Shown: positions 29,489 through 40,409 of the stretch, one piece after another
Layout of the letters: the number at the start of each line of letters is the position of its first letter
Position numbering within the stretch: position 1 is the first letter of the stretch
Assembly (NCBI RefSeq): GCF_000252445.1
Contig: NC_017790.1
Location: 1,842,501-1,906,500 of the forward strand
From: Deinococcus gobiensis I-0
GTDB lineage: Bacteria > Deinococcota > Deinococci > Deinococcales > Deinococcaceae
Length of the DNA: 64,000 nt
Reading direction: 5' to 3'
Notes under the pieces: model-generated
Databases searched by the model: none
What the model saw: the letters and a program-made list of their open reading frames with translations, nothing else
What the model was told of the DNA's origin: nothing
Made by a program: the position numbers and the translations under genes

Positions 29489-30255
29489 AGCCGGCCCAGG
29501 ACCCACAGCAGCGCCGGGGCGATGAGCAGCGCCGGAAGCAGACTGCCCACCCGCACGCGGCGGTCCTCGAAGCCCAGCCCGGCGAGCATGAGGTTCCAGC
29601 TGATGCCCACGATGGTCAGGCCGCCCACTCCCGTGACCAGCAGCACGTAGGGATTGGTCTTGAGGATGGTCGGATCGGCCCCGCCCAGCAGCCCGGCCGC
29701 AAACCCCCCCGCCGCGAGGCTGATGCCGCCCTGGATGACCAGGACGGTCAGGGCGCTGAAGCCCACGCCGACCCCGTAGGCCCCCGAGAGCGCCAGCGCC
29801 GCAATGCCGTCGAGGGTGCTTTTCAGGACGTAGCTCGACGAGTCGCCGGTCAGGCCGTTCTGGATGCCGCCGATGATCGTCAGTGGCCCGATACAGAACA
29901 GCAGGCTGGCGGCCACGAAGCCCTCGGTAAAGCGCCCCCCGCCCCGGAAACGGCGGCGCAGCACCTCGCCCAGGCGCTCCAGACCCTCCTCGATCTTCAG
30001 GGCCTCGCCCACGATAGCCCCGGCCGCGAGGCCGATCAGGGCGATGATGACCCCCGGCACGCTGCCGCCGCTGACGCGGCTGAGGCTGCCGGCCATGTCC
30101 AGCGCGATGTAAACGGTCACCAGACTGAGGGTCTGGAGCAGAGTGCGCTGCGTGCGTTCGGGCAGGCGGCCGCCGACCAGCAGGCCGACCACAGTGCCGG
30201 CCAGCACAGCGGCGACGTTGATCAACGTGCCGGACAGTTGCGAAAGGAGGGACAT
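29482..30255 (-). CDS. DUF554 family membrane protein
   Basis: A 257-residue integral membrane protein with about seven helices and the DUF554 features GTLINVAAVLAGTVVGLLVG, FCIGPLTIIGGIQNGLTGD and LKSTLDGIAALALSGAYGVG. A transporter-like role is suspected for the family but not established. I start at the ATG 30255; TACAGT lies nine bases upstream, slightly far for a leaderless gene. An ATG at 30276 precedes the -10 box. Confidence 0.8.
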   Translation of the reverse strand: MSLLSQLSGTLINVAAVLAGTVVGLLVGGRLPERTQRTLLQTLSLVTVYIALDMAGSLSRVSGGSVPGVIIALIGLAAGAIVGEALKIEEGLERLGEVLRRRFRGGGRFTEGFVAASLLFCIGPLTIIGGIQNGLTGDSSSYVLKSTLDGIAALALSGAYGVGVGFSALTVLVIQGGISLAAGGFAAGLLGGADPTILKTNPYVLLVTGVGGLTIVGISWNLMLAGLGFEDRRVRVGSLLPALLIAPALLWVLGRLA

Positions 30256-30336
30256 GCTCGGCCGACTGTAGAGCATGGCATGAGGCCGCTGCCGGGGGAA
30301 CGTTTAGGCTTGACGGCCGCCTGACGGTGCCCGTGT

Positions 30337-30493
30337 TACACTCCGCGCAAGTTGAAGCGCCTCTCCTGCCTCCATGACTGCACGACCCCACCGGGCCCCG
30401 TGCATGAGGGGGGGTGCGCGGCCGAAAGCGAAAATCTGAAACTCCGTGTGGGGCTGCCGTGTGGCGGCCCCGCGCGCTTTTTGGAGGTGTGAC
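30337..30493 (+). ncRNA. Candidate structured leader/attenuator or small RNA upstream of HTH gene
   Basis: TACACT (30337-30342), with TTGACG 21 bases further upstream, would start an RNA near 30349. The RNA contains a hairpin TGCACG/CGTGCA (30379-30404). It then contains a 14-bp stem (30445-30458 with 30463-30476, loop GTGT) followed by C and five T (30478-30482), which is a good intrinsic terminator. GGAGGT for the HTH gene begins directly after the T-run. GCGCGG at 30416 could pair with CCGCGC at 30470 and disrupt the terminator. A TTG-initiated frame, MKRLSCLHDCTT onward, runs 30352-30492 and may be a leader peptide. Confidence 0.5.
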
Positions 30494-30697
30494 GTGACCC
30501 TAGCCGATCAGTTCCGCAACATGCCCACGCTGCTCAAGGTCAGTGAGGTGGCCGAATTCACGAGTACCCACGAACGCACGGTGCGCCGCTGGATCAGGGA
30601 CGGCCGCCTGGGCGCGGTCGAGCATCCCAGTGGCCTGCGCGTCCCCCGGCGGGCGCTGTGGCGCTTTCTGGGTCTGGAACTGCCGCTGAGCGCGTAG
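30494..30697 (+). CDS. Small helix-turn-helix (excisionase/MerR-like) protein
   Basis: A 67-residue DNA-binding protein. LLKVSEVAEFTSTHERTVRRWIRDGRLGAV is a typical HTH_17/excisionase-like winged helix, followed by a short wing SGLRVPRRALWRFL. Phage excisionases share the fold, but no integrase or phage gene is nearby, so a chromosomal regulator is more likely. GTG start with GGAGGT five to six bases upstream. It sits just behind a terminator-like hairpin, so its expression may depend on readthrough. Confidence 0.75.
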   Translation: MTLADQFRNMPTLLKVSEVAEFTSTHERTVRRWIRDGRLGAVEHPSGLRVPRRALWRFLGLELPLSA

Positions 30698-30778
30698 TCC
30701 TCTGGCCGGGCGCAGGCGGGACTGCCCGGAGCGTCCTCCTGCGCCGCGCTCCATCCTGATCGCCGTATGCTGCGGGGC

Positions 30779-31495
30779 GTGGCCGACCCTGCCTCCGCCC
30801 TTTCCCTGGCCGCCAGCCGCGCCGCCCTGGACAGTCCCGACGAGGCGCTGGCCCTGTGCACCCTGGCTCTCCTGTCTCCCCTGCCGCACGAACGGGCCGA
30901 GGCGGCTGCAGTGGCCCTGCGCCTGGGCCGCCCCCGGCACACGCTGGAGTGGGCCATGGACCCTCTCGTGCGCGCCGCCGCGTGGCTGCGACTGGGTGAA
31001 GCGCAGTCGGCCCTGGGCGAACTGGGTGACGATCGACCCCCCTGCGCCCGCGAGGCGGTCCTGCGGGCGCGCGCCGACTGGCAACTGCGCCTGCGGGCGG
31101 CCGCCGAACCCGAAAGCGGCGGTACGGACATGGCCCTGCGCCTCGCCCGGCAGGAGGGCGACGCAGGCGCGCTGGTGGCCGCCGCCACCCTGCGCGGCGA
31201 GGAGCTGATCCGGGCGGGCGAACGTTTCGCGGCGCTGCGGGCCCTCGCCGAAGGCCTGAAGGTGGCCGAACTGGGCGGGCAGACGGCCGACGCCCACCTC
31301 CTCGCGGTGCTGGCCCACGCGCAGGGCGGCGCGAAAGGTGGACGCACCGCCGAGAAGGCCCTGGCCCGGAGCGGCCCTGGCAGCCCGGCGCGGGTGCTCG
31401 CGCTGCTGGCCCTGGCCCGCCCCGCAGACGCGCAGTCCCAGGCGGCGGCCGGCGACCTCTCGCCGCTGTGGTGGACCTTTGTGCCCCCGGCCTGA
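30779..31495 (+). CDS. Alanine-rich helical-repeat protein of unknown function
   Basis: A 238-residue protein made almost entirely of Ala/Leu/Arg-rich helix pairs ([25 protein letters not shown] and similar), suggesting TPR-like repeats for protein contacts. No catalytic motif. TATGCT ends seven bases before the GTG at 30779, which I prefer to the ATG at 30767 because that ATG lies inside the -10 box. nadE follows after 31 bases. Confidence 0.65.
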   Translation: MADPASALSLAASRAALDSPDEALALCTLALLSPLPHERAEAAAVALRLGRPRHTLEWAMDPLVRAAAWLRLGEAQSALGELGDDRPPCAREAVLRARADWQLRLRAAAEPESGGTDMALRLARQEGDAGALVAAATLRGEELIRAGERFAALRALAEGLKVAELGGQTADAHLLAVLAHAQGGAKGGRTAEKALARSGPGSPARVLALLALARPADAQSQAAAGDLSPLWWTFVPPA

Positions 31496-31526
31496 AGACG
31501 CCCTGCGGGCGTGGCATACTCCGCGC

Positions 31527-32363
31527 ATGACCGTTTCCGCCTCCCTGCGTGACGACATCCGGCGCGAGTTGCAGGTGCAGCCCGACATCGACCCGGCGAC
31601 CGAGGTGAGCCGCCGCGTCGCCTTTCTGGCGGCGTACCTGCGCTCGACCCCGGCGCGCGGCTTCGTGCTGGGCATCAGCGGGGGGCAGGACAGCACCCTC
31701 GCCGGGCGGCTGTGCCAGCTCGCCGCCGAGGAGGTCCGGGCCGGGGGCGGCGAGGCGACCTTCCTGGCCGTGCGCCTGCCCTACGGCGTGCAGGCCGACG
31801 AGGCCGACGCCCAGACGGCGCTGGGCTTCATCCGGCCCGACCGCGCGGTGACCGTGAACATCAAGGAGGCCGCCGACGCGGGCGTGCGCGCCGCCGAGGC
31901 CGCGCTGGGCGCCCCGCTGCGCGACTTCGTGCGCGGCAACCTCAAGGCGCGCGAGCGTATGGCGGCGCAGTACGCCCTCGCGGGCCAGGAGAACCTGCTG
32001 GTCGTGGGCACCGACCACGCCGCCGAGGCAGTGACCGGCTTCTTCACCAAATACGGCGACGGCGGCGTGGACCTGACCCCCCTGACCGGCCTGACCAAGC
32101 GCCAGGGCGCGGCCCTGCTGCGCTTCCTGGGCGCGCCCGAGAGCACCTGGCGCAAGGTGCCCACCGCCGACCTCGAAGACGACCGCCCCGGTCTCCCCGA
32201 CGAGGTGGCCCTGGGCCTGACCTACGCCCAGATCGACGATTACCTCGAAGGCCGCGAGGTGTCCGAGCAGGCCGCCGCCACGCTCGAACGGCTGTTCCTG
32301 AACACCCGCCACAAACGCGCCACCCCGGTCACGCCCTTCGAAACCTGGTGGCGGCGCGGCTGA
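31527..32363 (+). CDS. nadE: Ammonia-dependent NAD+ synthetase
   Basis: Last step of NAD+ synthesis, amidating deamido-NAD with ammonia and ATP. The 278-residue protein has the PP-loop [14 protein letters not shown], the P2-type motif [27 protein letters not shown] and the C-terminal [10 protein letters not shown]. It lacks a glutaminase domain, so it is the short NH3-dependent form. CATACT ends six bases before the ATG. Confidence 0.95.
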   Translation: MTVSASLRDDIRRELQVQPDIDPATEVSRRVAFLAAYLRSTPARGFVLGISGGQDSTLAGRLCQLAAEEVRAGGGEATFLAVRLPYGVQADEADAQTALGFIRPDRAVTVNIKEAADAGVRAAEAALGAPLRDFVRGNLKARERMAAQYALAGQENLLVVGTDHAAEAVTGFFTKYGDGGVDLTPLTGLTKRQGAALLRFLGAPESTWRKVPTADLEDDRPGLPDEVALGLTYAQIDDYLEGREVSEQAAATLERLFLNTRHKRATPVTPFETWWRRG

Positions 32364-32377
32364 GCGCCGCAGCCCGG

Positions 32378-32418
32378 CACGGAGAAAGGGACGACCCCCC
32401 GGCCGTCCCTTTTCCGTG
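32378..32418. terminator. Shared terminator of nadE and ferritin-like gene
   Basis: AAAGGGACG pairs with CGTCCCTTT, extended by CACGG/CCGTG across a one-base bulge, between convergent genes. Confidence 0.75.
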
Positions 32419-32429
32419 TCCTGTGGACC

Positions 32430-33365
32430 TTACTTGATCGTGCCGTTCAGGCCGTTGGGGTAAAAGCCGCCCTTGCTCGCGCCCGGGGCCAGGTACACGA
32501 TGTTCAGCACCTCACGGGTCGTGCGGGGGTAGGCCACCGCGTTCCGGTCGGCGGGCGCGAACACGGCCCCGCGCGAGTCCGAGAGCCCCACATCCTTGCC
32601 GCCGCCCACCTTGCCGCGCAGCGCACTGATGGCGTCGATGACCTGCCCGACGTACAGCCCGGCCGCCGCCGTCACCTGACGCTGCTCGTAGAGCATGCCG
32701 CGCACCACGCCGCCGTGGTAGGCCTCGACGGCCAGGATACCCGCCGCCGCCTGGAGGTAGGCGGGGTTGGTGATGAGGGTCGCGGCGCCGTTGTAGGCGG
32801 TGACGCCCACGTCCTCGAAGATGAAGGCGCCGTGCAGGAAGAACAGGTCGTTGGCGTAGGGGTTGAAGCCCACGATCTTGCCGCCGCTCGCCGCGCGCCC
32901 GGCCGCGTCGAAGGCGCCCGAGAGGTCAAGGACGGGACGCGGGGCCGCTGCCTTGCCCAGCGCGCCGTACAGGAACTTCACGTGCGCCAGCTCGTCCTCG
33001 GCGATGTCGCGGGCCAGGGCCTCGACGTTGCTGTTCTTGAACTGCATGCCGCGCGTGCGGTCGAGGTTGGCCGGCAGCCGGATTTCGGCCCCGCCGCCGA
33101 TGGCGCGCAGTTCGTCCACCCGGCCCACCGCCGCGAGGTAGAAGGCCGCTTCGAGGTATTCGAGGTTCAGCGCGAAGTTCAGCACGTCGCCGTCGATGTT
33201 CTTGGCCGGGGCGGCCAGGGCGCCGCTGCCCAGGGCGGCCGTCCCCAGCGCCGCGCCCAGGCCGACCTTGCCCAGCAGGCCCAGGGCGGCGCGGCGGTTC
33301 AGGGCGGCTTCGGTGGTGGCGTCGGTCAGGGTCTCGGCGGTCGCACTGCGGTTCTGGTCGGTCAT
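32430..33365 (-). CDS. Tat-exported ferritin-like domain protein
   Basis: A 311-residue protein. The N-terminus carries a twin-arginine signal ([20 protein letters not shown]). The body is a Ferritin_2-type helical bundle with the metal-site pattern [21 protein letters not shown] and [13 protein letters not shown]. Relatives are described as desiccation-related or general-stress proteins. Iron binding is likely but unproven. AAGGAG lies upstream of the ATG at 33365; an ATG at 33509 would add about 48 residues ahead of the Tat signal. The 203 bases upstream (33366-33568) hold no gene. Confidence 0.82.
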   Translation of the reverse strand: MTDQNRSATAETLTDATTEAALNRRAALGLLGKVGLGAALGTAALGSGALAAPAKNIDGDVLNFALNLEYLEAAFYLAAVGRVDELRAIGGGAEIRLPANLDRTRGMQFKNSNVEALARDIAEDELAHVKFLYGALGKAAAPRPVLDLSGAFDAAGRAASGGKIVGFNPYANDLFFLHGAFIFEDVGVTAYNGAATLITNPAYLQAAAGILAVEAYHGGVVRGMLYEQRQVTAAAGLYVGQVIDAISALRGKVGGGKDVGLSDSRGAVFAPADRNAVAYPRTTREVLNIVYLAPGASKGGFYPNGLNGTIK

Positions 33366-33568
33366 GTTCGTCGGCTCCTTGAACAATGGGCAACAAGTCT
33401 CCCTGGGGCGGCCCCGAATGGACCGCGCCCGGCGAAACGCCCTGCGGATGACTGTGGCGCGGTGGGGACCGCTGGACTCGCGGCCGCCGCGCCTTCCTTG
33501 TTCATCCACCTATAAGCGGAGCGGGCAGGATTGGATCACCCGCCCGGACCCCCACGCCCAAAAAGGGG

Positions 33569-34570
33569 TTACGAAGGCCCGCCCTCGTTGAACTGCGCCT
33601 CGGCGTCCCGCTTGATGGGGTTGCGGCGCGTCACGGCGCTCTCGACCTCGCGGCCCGGCACGGCGCGGTCGCTGGTGGTGGGGCCGGGCAGGAAACGGGT
33701 GCCCAGGGCCAGCAGGTCGGCCGTGAGCTGCGGCGCGAGCGCCTGGGCGTAGCGCAGCACCTGGGCGGGGCCGCCGATCATCGCCTCGGCGTCGCCGCGG
33801 ACCAGGGCGTTCACGATGCGCCGCGCCGCCTCGGCCGCGTCCAGCGACATCACCGGCAGGTTGTCGAGCGTGGCGAACAGGGCGTATTCCTTGCGGTGCT
33901 GCCCCTTGACCTGGGCATTGCGCGGGCTGCCGGTGCGCATCAGCCCCGGCAGCACGGTGGTCACGCCCACACCGTCGCGGGCCAGTTCGGCGCGCAGGGC
34001 CTGGCCCAGCCCCGCCGAGGCGAACTTGCTCATGGAGTAGGGGGCCAGATGGGGCACGGCCACCTTGCCCCCCACCGACGAGACGATCAGCACCCGGCCC
34101 CGGCGCGCCCGCAGCAGCGGCAGGGCGCAGCGGGTCAGGCGCAGCGGCGCGAAGGCGTTGATCTCCATGATGTCGCGGAAATCCTCCTCGGTCATGTTCT
34201 CCAGCGGCCCGGTCTGGATCAGGCCCGCGTTGTTGACCAGTACGTCGAGGCCGCCATAGACGCGCGCCGTTTCCTCGACCAGCCGGTTCACGTCGGCGGC
34301 GTCGGTCACGTCGGCCACGGCCGTCTGGACCTGGGCCCCGCGCGCGCGCAGGTCGGCGGCGGCGCGCTCCAGTTCGGCCCCGTCGCGGGCGGCCAGCATG
34401 AGGCGCGCGCCGCGCGCGGCGAACTCGCGGGCCAGCGCCAGCCCCAGGCCGCGCGACCCGCCCGTGATGAGCACGCTGCGTCCGGTCAGCTCGTAGGGGG
34501 TCTGGAGGGTACGCCGCGCCGCCAGGGCAGCGGCGGCGGTCAGCAGCATGACTCGACGGGGCACTCGCAT
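33569..34570 (-). CDS. Short-chain dehydrogenase/reductase
   Basis: NAD(P)-dependent SDR of 333 residues. A hydrophobic N-terminal segment ([12 protein letters not shown]) may anchor it in the membrane. The classical core follows: [17 protein letters not shown] in [12 protein letters not shown], catalytic Ser in VSSVGG and the YSMSK Tyr/Lys motif. About 60 residues follow the core without recognisable motifs. CACACT ends six bases before the ATG at 34570. The substrate is unknown. Confidence 0.85.
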   Translation of the reverse strand: MRVPRRVMLLTAAAALAARRTLQTPYELTGRSVLITGGSRGLGLALAREFAARGARLMLAARDGAELERAAADLRARGAQVQTAVADVTDAADVNRLVEETARVYGGLDVLVNNAGLIQTGPLENMTEEDFRDIMEINAFAPLRLTRCALPLLRARRGRVLIVSSVGGKVAVPHLAPYSMSKFASAGLGQALRAELARDGVGVTTVLPGLMRTGSPRNAQVKGQHRKEYALFATLDNLPVMSLDAAEAARRIVNALVRGDAEAMIGGPAQVLRYAQALAPQLTADLLALGTRFLPGPTTSDRAVPGREVESAVTRRNPIKRDAEAQFNEGGPS

Positions 34571-34618
34571 AGACCGAGTGTGCCCGCTCGCGCCGCCGCG
34601 CCGCCCTACAGTGAAGAC

Positions 34619-34971
<353 letters not shown>

Positions 34972-34975
<4 letters not shown>

Positions 34976-35646
34976 GCGCCTTTCCCTTCGGCGCGGTGCT
35001 GTTCGACCTCGACGGCGTCCTGATCGACAGTGAGGGCCTGATCGGCGGGCTGTGGCACGAGGTCCTGCGCGAGCACGGCCTGGACCTGCCCGCACCCGAG
35101 GTGGCCGCGCGCACGGTGGGCCGCACCTTCGGGCCGGTCCTCGACGACCTGCGCCTCGCCTACGGCTGGGCCGCGCCCGCCGACTTTCAGGAGCGGCTGG
35201 GCGGACGGCTGAACGGGGCACTGGGGGCGGTGCAGGCCATCGAGGGCGCGCGGCTGACCCTGGAGCGCCTGCGGGCGGCGGGCATCCCCCTGGCGGTGGC
35301 GAGCAACAGCGCCCAGGAGCGGCTGCACCTCAAGCTGGGAGCGGCGGGCCTGGCCGATCTGGTCCCGCACGCCTTTTGCCCGGCCGACGTGGGCGGGCGC
35401 GGCAAACCCCTGCCGGACCTGTACCTGCACGCGGCGGCGGCCCTGGATGTCTCCCCCGCCGACTGCCCCGTGAACGAGGACAGCGCGCCGGGCGCGGCGG
35501 CGGGCGCAGCGGCCGGCGCACAGGTCTGGGGCCTGCTGGCAGGCGGACACGTGCATCCGGACACGGCGGCGGGGCTGCGGGCCGCCGGGGCCGCGCGCAC
35601 CCTGGACTCGCACGCCGCGCTCCGCGAAGCCCTGGGCCTGGGCTGA
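34972..35646 (+). CDS. HAD-superfamily phosphatase
   Basis: A 224-residue phosphoglycolate-phosphatase-like hydrolase. Motif I is [13 protein letters not shown], motif II lies in [11 protein letters not shown], motif III is [20 protein letters not shown] and motif [15 protein letters not shown] small alpha-helical cap lies between motifs I and II. It starts with TTG at 34972, coupled to the HIT stop (TTGA). The substrate is not predictable; sugar phosphates are common for this subfamily. Confidence 0.85.
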
Positions 35647-35695
35647 AGGCCGCCCGCACCGCCGGGGACACGGCGACCTGCCCCCTCTTGATGAA

Positions 35696-35830
35696 CGGCA
35701 TGTTTGCAAATCACAAGTTTCTATGCAGAAGGCGCAACGTGGGGGCTTGTGTAGACCTATTTACAGCAACTTTTCTGATATTTGACCGTCTGGAATCGTT
35801 TCAGATGGCCCAAACAGCGGTGAGAGTCGC
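35696..35830. other. AT-rich non-coding island upstream of livK
   Basis: About 135 bases of clearly lower GC than the surroundings lie between the HAD gene and the liv promoter. It has no plausible gene, a TTTGCAAA palindrome (35702-35709) and TTGACC at about 35784. It may hold regulatory sites for the liv operon. Confidence 0.4.
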
Positions 35831-35831
35831 A

Positions 35832-35860
35832 TTGACATCTCATAAAGCCGTCCCTAGAAT
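35832..35860 (+). promoter_or_regulatory. Consensus sigma-70 promoter of the liv operon
   Basis: TTGACA, a 17-base spacer and TAGAAT, giving a leader of about 45 bases before livK. Confidence 0.85.
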
Positions 35861-35911
35861 TGCCCTATCGTCACAACAGCGCGCGAGCGCAGTGAAGTTA
35901 CGGAGGATTCC

Positions 35912-37060
35912 ATGAAGAAAACCGTCCTGAGCCTTACCGTTTTGACCGCCCTGGCCCTGGGGAGCGCGAATGCCGCGACCGTCGTGAAGCTCGCCACCAT
36001 CAGCCCCCTGTCGGGCAGCAGCAGCAACCTCGGCCTCCAGATCAAGAACGGCGCGCAGCTGGCCGTCAACGAGATGAAGGCCGAGTTCGCCAAGGCCGGG
36101 ATGACGCTCTCGCTCGTGGCGTACGACGACCAGGCCGACCCGGCCACCGGCACCGCCGCCGCCCGGCGCGTGGTCGCCGACCGCAGCATCCTGGGCGTCG
36201 TGGGCACGCTGAACAGCGGCGTGGCGATTCCGGCCAGCGCCGTGCTCGCGCCCAGCCACGTGACGATGGTCAGCCCCGCGAACACCAACGAGAAGGTCAC
36301 CGACCGTGGCCTGGCGAACATGAACCGCGTGTGCGCCCGTGACGACGCGCAGGGCCCGGCCGGCGCCGACTTCGTGGTGAATACCCTCAAGGCCAAGAAG
36401 GTCTACGTCCTGAACGACAAGACCCCCTACGGCCAGGGTCTGGCCGACCAGGCCGAGAAGGCCATGAAGGCCAAGGGCCTGACCGTCGTGCAGAGCGAAG
36501 GCGTGGCCGCCGAGGACCGCGACTTCACCGCCATGATCACCAAGATCCAGACCCTGCGTCCCGACGCCATCTACTTCGGCGGTCTGTACGGCCAGGTCGG
36601 TCCCTTCGCCAAGCAGCTGCGCGACAAGGGCATCCAGACCCCCATCATCGGCGGCGACGGCTACGACAGCGACGACCTGACCAAGCTCGCCGGCACCGGC
36701 GCCAACAACATCTACTTCACGACCGTCGCGCCCCCCCTGGACGCCGTGCCCGCCGCCAAGGCGCTCTCCACGAGCTTCCAGTCCGCCTTCAAGACCGACA
36801 TGCAGGGCTTCGGCCTCATGGGCTACGACTCGGCCAAGGTGGTGCTCCAGGGCATGCTGAACGCCTACAAGGCCGCCGGCAACAAGGTGCCCACCCGCAC
36901 CCAGGTCGAAAGCGCCGTGCGCACCGGCACCTTCAACGTCGTGACCGGCCAGGTCAAGTTCGACAAGAACGGCGACCGCCAGACCGCCAAGATGTACGTC
37001 ATCGCGGTCAAGAACGGCGCGCGCAGCACCGCCGGCACCGTCAACGTCGTTCGCCAGTAA
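35912..37060 (+). CDS. livK: Branched-chain amino acid ABC transporter, binding protein
   Basis: Periplasmic Leu/Ile/Val-binding protein of 382 residues in the LivJ/K family. The signal peptide ends SANAA. ATISPLSGSSSNLGLQIKNG, LVAYDDQADPATGTAAARR and FGGLYGQVGPFAKQLRD are typical. GGAGGA precedes the ATG. It is first in livKHMGF and separated from livH by 169 bases of hairpins, so its transcript may exceed that of the rest. Confidence 0.92.
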   Translation: MKKTVLSLTVLTALALGSANAATVVKLATISPLSGSSSNLGLQIKNGAQLAVNEMKAEFAKAGMTLSLVAYDDQADPATGTAAARRVVADRSILGVVGTLNSGVAIPASAVLAPSHVTMVSPANTNEKVTDRGLANMNRVCARDDAQGPAGADFVVNTLKAKKVYVLNDKTPYGQGLADQAEKAMKAKGLTVVQSEGVAAEDRDFTAMITKIQTLRPDAIYFGGLYGQVGPFAKQLRDKGIQTPIIGGDGYDSDDLTKLAGTGANNIYFTTVAPPLDAVPAAKALSTSFQSAFKTDMQGFGLMGYDSAKVVLQGMLNAYKAAGNKVPTRTQVESAVRTGTFNVVTGQVKFDKNGDRQTAKMYVIAVKNGARSTAGTVNVVRQ

Positions 37061-37071
37061 TACGCGGGTGA

Positions 37072-37191
37072 GGCCGGCCCGACCCCATGCGGGCATGGCC
37101 GGCCACACGCAGGTTCTTGCAGGGGAGCGCAGGCAGACCGCCGGCCTCCCCTCCTCGCATATCTGAGGGCCGCACCGGCGCTGCGCGGCCC
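37072..37191 (+). terminator. Three hairpins between livK and livH
   Basis: Stems are GGCCGGCC/GGCCGGCC (37072-37104), AGGGGAG/CTCCCCT (37121-37152) and GGGCCGC/GCGGCCC (37167-37191). None has a U-tract. They may attenuate readthrough or protect the livK message from 3' decay. Confidence 0.6.
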
Positions 37192-37229
37192 CCGGGTCGT
37201 TTCTGGCCTTGTCGATTGGTGGGTGATTT

Positions 37230-38219
37230 GTGGACTTTCAAACTTTCGGAACCGTGCTGTTGCAGGTACTCGTCGGCGGCCTGAGCCTCGGCGTGCTGTA
37301 CGCCATCATCGCGCTGGGCTACACGATGGTGTACGGCGTGCTCCAGCTCATCAACTTCGCGCACAGTGAAGTGTTCATCGCCGGAGGCATCGTCGGGTTC
37401 CTGGTCTTCGACGCTGTCAAGGCGTCCAGCATGAACGGCTATCTCAAGCTGCTGCTCGCCTGTATCGCGGCCATGGCCGTCTCGGGCCTGCTCAACGTGA
37501 TCATCGAGCGCCTGGCCTACCGGCCCCTGCGGGGCGCGCAGCGGCTCGTGCCGCTGATCACGGCCATCGGCGTCTCGCTGATCCTGCAAGACCTCCTGCG
37601 CTTCCTGGTGGGCCTGCGCGGGCAGTTCGACCTGAGCGTGCCGCTGCCGCAGGGCTTCGGCAATCCGATCTCGTCGCTGTTCGGTCTGGACATCTCACTG
37701 CTCAACCTCCAGGTCAAGGACCTGATCCTGATCGTGGTGGCCGTGGTGATGCTCATCGGGCTGAACCTGCTCGTCAACCGCACGCAGCTCGGGCGCGCGA
37801 TCCGCGCCGTAGCCCACGACCGCCAGACCTCGGGCCTCATGGGCATCGACGCCAACCGCATCATCAGCCTGACCTTCCTCATCGGGGGCGCGCTGGGCGG
37901 TCTGGGCGGCGTGATGTTCGCCATGAAGTACCAGGCCCTGAACGCCTACAGCGGCACGCTGCCGGGCATCAAAGCCTTCACGGCGGCGGTGCTGGGCGGC
38001 ATCGGCAGCATTCCCGGCGCGGTGCTGGGGGGGCTGGTGCTGGGGTGGCTCGAAACGCTGCTGGGGGTCATCAGCCTGTTCAGCTCGGTGCCGGGCCTGC
38101 ACTGGCTGGGGGCCATCAAGGCCGAGTACAAGGACCTGGGCGCCTTCCTGGCCCTGATCCTGATTCTGTTCCTCAAGCCGGCCGGTCTGCTGGGCCGCTC
38201 GGCCGCGGAGAAGGTGTAA
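37230..38219 (+). CDS. livH: Branched-chain amino acid ABC transporter permease
   Basis: Inner-membrane permease of 329 residues with about eight helices. LYAIIALGYTMVYGVLQLINFAH, RAVAHDRQTSGLMGID and GGIGSIPGAVLGGLVLGWLETL are LivH hallmarks. GTG start at 37230, with GGTGGGTG upstream as a modest ribosome site. The stop is one base before livM. Confidence 0.92.
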   Translation: MDFQTFGTVLLQVLVGGLSLGVLYAIIALGYTMVYGVLQLINFAHSEVFIAGGIVGFLVFDAVKASSMNGYLKLLLACIAAMAVSGLLNVIIERLAYRPLRGAQRLVPLITAIGVSLILQDLLRFLVGLRGQFDLSVPLPQGFGNPISSLFGLDISLLNLQVKDLILIVVAVVMLIGLNLLVNRTQLGRAIRAVAHDRQTSGLMGIDANRIISLTFLIGGALGGLGGVMFAMKYQALNAYSGTLPGIKAFTAAVLGGIGSIPGAVLGGLVLGWLETLLGVISLFSSVPGLHWLGAIKAEYKDLGAFLALILILFLKPAGLLGRSAAEKV

Positions 38220-38220
38220 C

Positions 38221-39605
38221 ATGACGACGCTTCCCGCCAACAACCCTTTTCGGCGCGGTCCCCAGGGGGCCGACCGCACCTGGCCGCTGCTGGGCTACGC
38301 CGCCGTCACGGCCGCCCTGCTCATCTTCCTGCGCGGCTCCGTCGCCGACGGCCCGGCCCGGCTGCTCCAGCCCGTGCTGTTCGGGGCCTTCCTACTCTCG
38401 CTGCTCTTCGCCTACCAGTGGCGCGCCGCGCCCTGGGCCAAGACGGCCGTGTTCGCGCTGGGCATCGTGTTCGTGCTGCCCTTCATGGGCCGCGACAACA
38501 CCTCCTATTTCGATCTGGTGATCCAGATGCTCATCTTCGGGGCGCTGGCCCTGGGACTGAACATCGTGGTGGGCCTCGCGGGCCTGCTCGACCTGGGGTA
38601 CATCGCCTTCTTCGCCGTGGGGGCGTACCTGTGGGGCGTGTTCGGCAGCCCGCAGTTCGCGGAGGTGAGCGGCAACGCGGCTTTCGCCACCGGCATCAAC
38701 GCCAACTTCTTCTGGCTGTTCATTCCGCTGGGCGTGCTGGCGGCGGCGCTCGTGGGCGTGCTCATCGGCCTGCCGGTGCTCAAGCTCAAGGGGGATTACC
38801 TCGCCATCGTGACGCTGGGCCTGGGTGAAGTGATCCGCATCTTCGCCAACAACCTCGACGTGACCAACGGGCCGCAGGGCATCGACGCCATCGAGAGCGC
38901 GCCCGTGCCGTGGCTCAACTCGCTGGCCGGCACCCTGGGCTTCGCGCCCGACCAGTACCGCCTGTTCTTCCTGTACATCCTGGTGCTGATCGTGATCGGC
39001 ATCGTGATCCTGGTGAACTACCGCCTTGACCGCTCGAAGATCGGCCGCTCGTGGATCGCCATCCGCGAGGACGAGGTCGCCGCGCAGGCGATGGGCGTGC
39101 CGCTGCTGCGCACCAAGCTGCTGGCCTTCGCCTCGGGCGCGTCCTTTGCGGGCGCGATGGGCGTGATCTTCGCGGCCAAGCAGACCTTCATCGATCCCAA
39201 GAGCTTCGACTACTTCCAATCGATCGGCGTGCTGAGCATGGTGATTCTGGGCGGCATGGGCAACATCGCCGGGGTGCTGCTGGGCGCGGTCGTCGTGACC
39301 ATGCTCAACCTGATGATCCTGCCGACCATCAGCGAGGTACTTCAGGGCAGCTTCCCCAACATCAACCCCAACCTCGACCCCAGCAAGTACCAGCGCCTGA
39401 TCTTCGGTCTGGTGCTCGTGCTGATGATGCTCTACCGCCCCGAGGGCCTGCTGCCCAGCGCCCGCCGCCAGGCCGAGATGCACCAGGACGACGACCCGCC
39501 GCCCGACAGCCTGGAAGCCGACAACGCCCTGCAAGCCGGCACGTCCGAGGTGCTGTCGCCGGGCTTCAGCACACGCGGAGAGAACGAGCGGACGGGGAGT
39601 GAACG

Positions 39606-39609
<4 letters not shown>
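38221..39609 (+). CDS. livM: Branched-chain amino acid ABC transporter permease
   Basis: Second permease, 462 residues, longer than most LivM. The N-terminal part has extra helices, and a hydrophilic tail of about 45 residues (from SARRQAEMHQDDD) may extend into the cytoplasm. The conserved core includes GLNIVVGLAGLLDLGYIAFFAVGAY, LKLKGDYLAIVTLGLGE and GGMGNIAGVLLGAVVVT. The stop overlaps the livG start. Confidence 0.92.

Positions 39610-40401
<792 letters not shown>

Positions 40402-40409
<8 letters not shown>

Noticed and set aside
30343..30421. Pairing of CCGCGC (30343) with GCGCGG (30416) as a closing stem of the leader RNA
   Set aside because: CCGCGC lies between the -10 box and the expected start of transcription, so it would not be in the RNA.
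30494..30697. Phage excisionase and thus a mobile element
   Set aside because: No integrase, attachment repeat or phage gene nearby; small HTH_17 proteins are also common chromosomal regulators.
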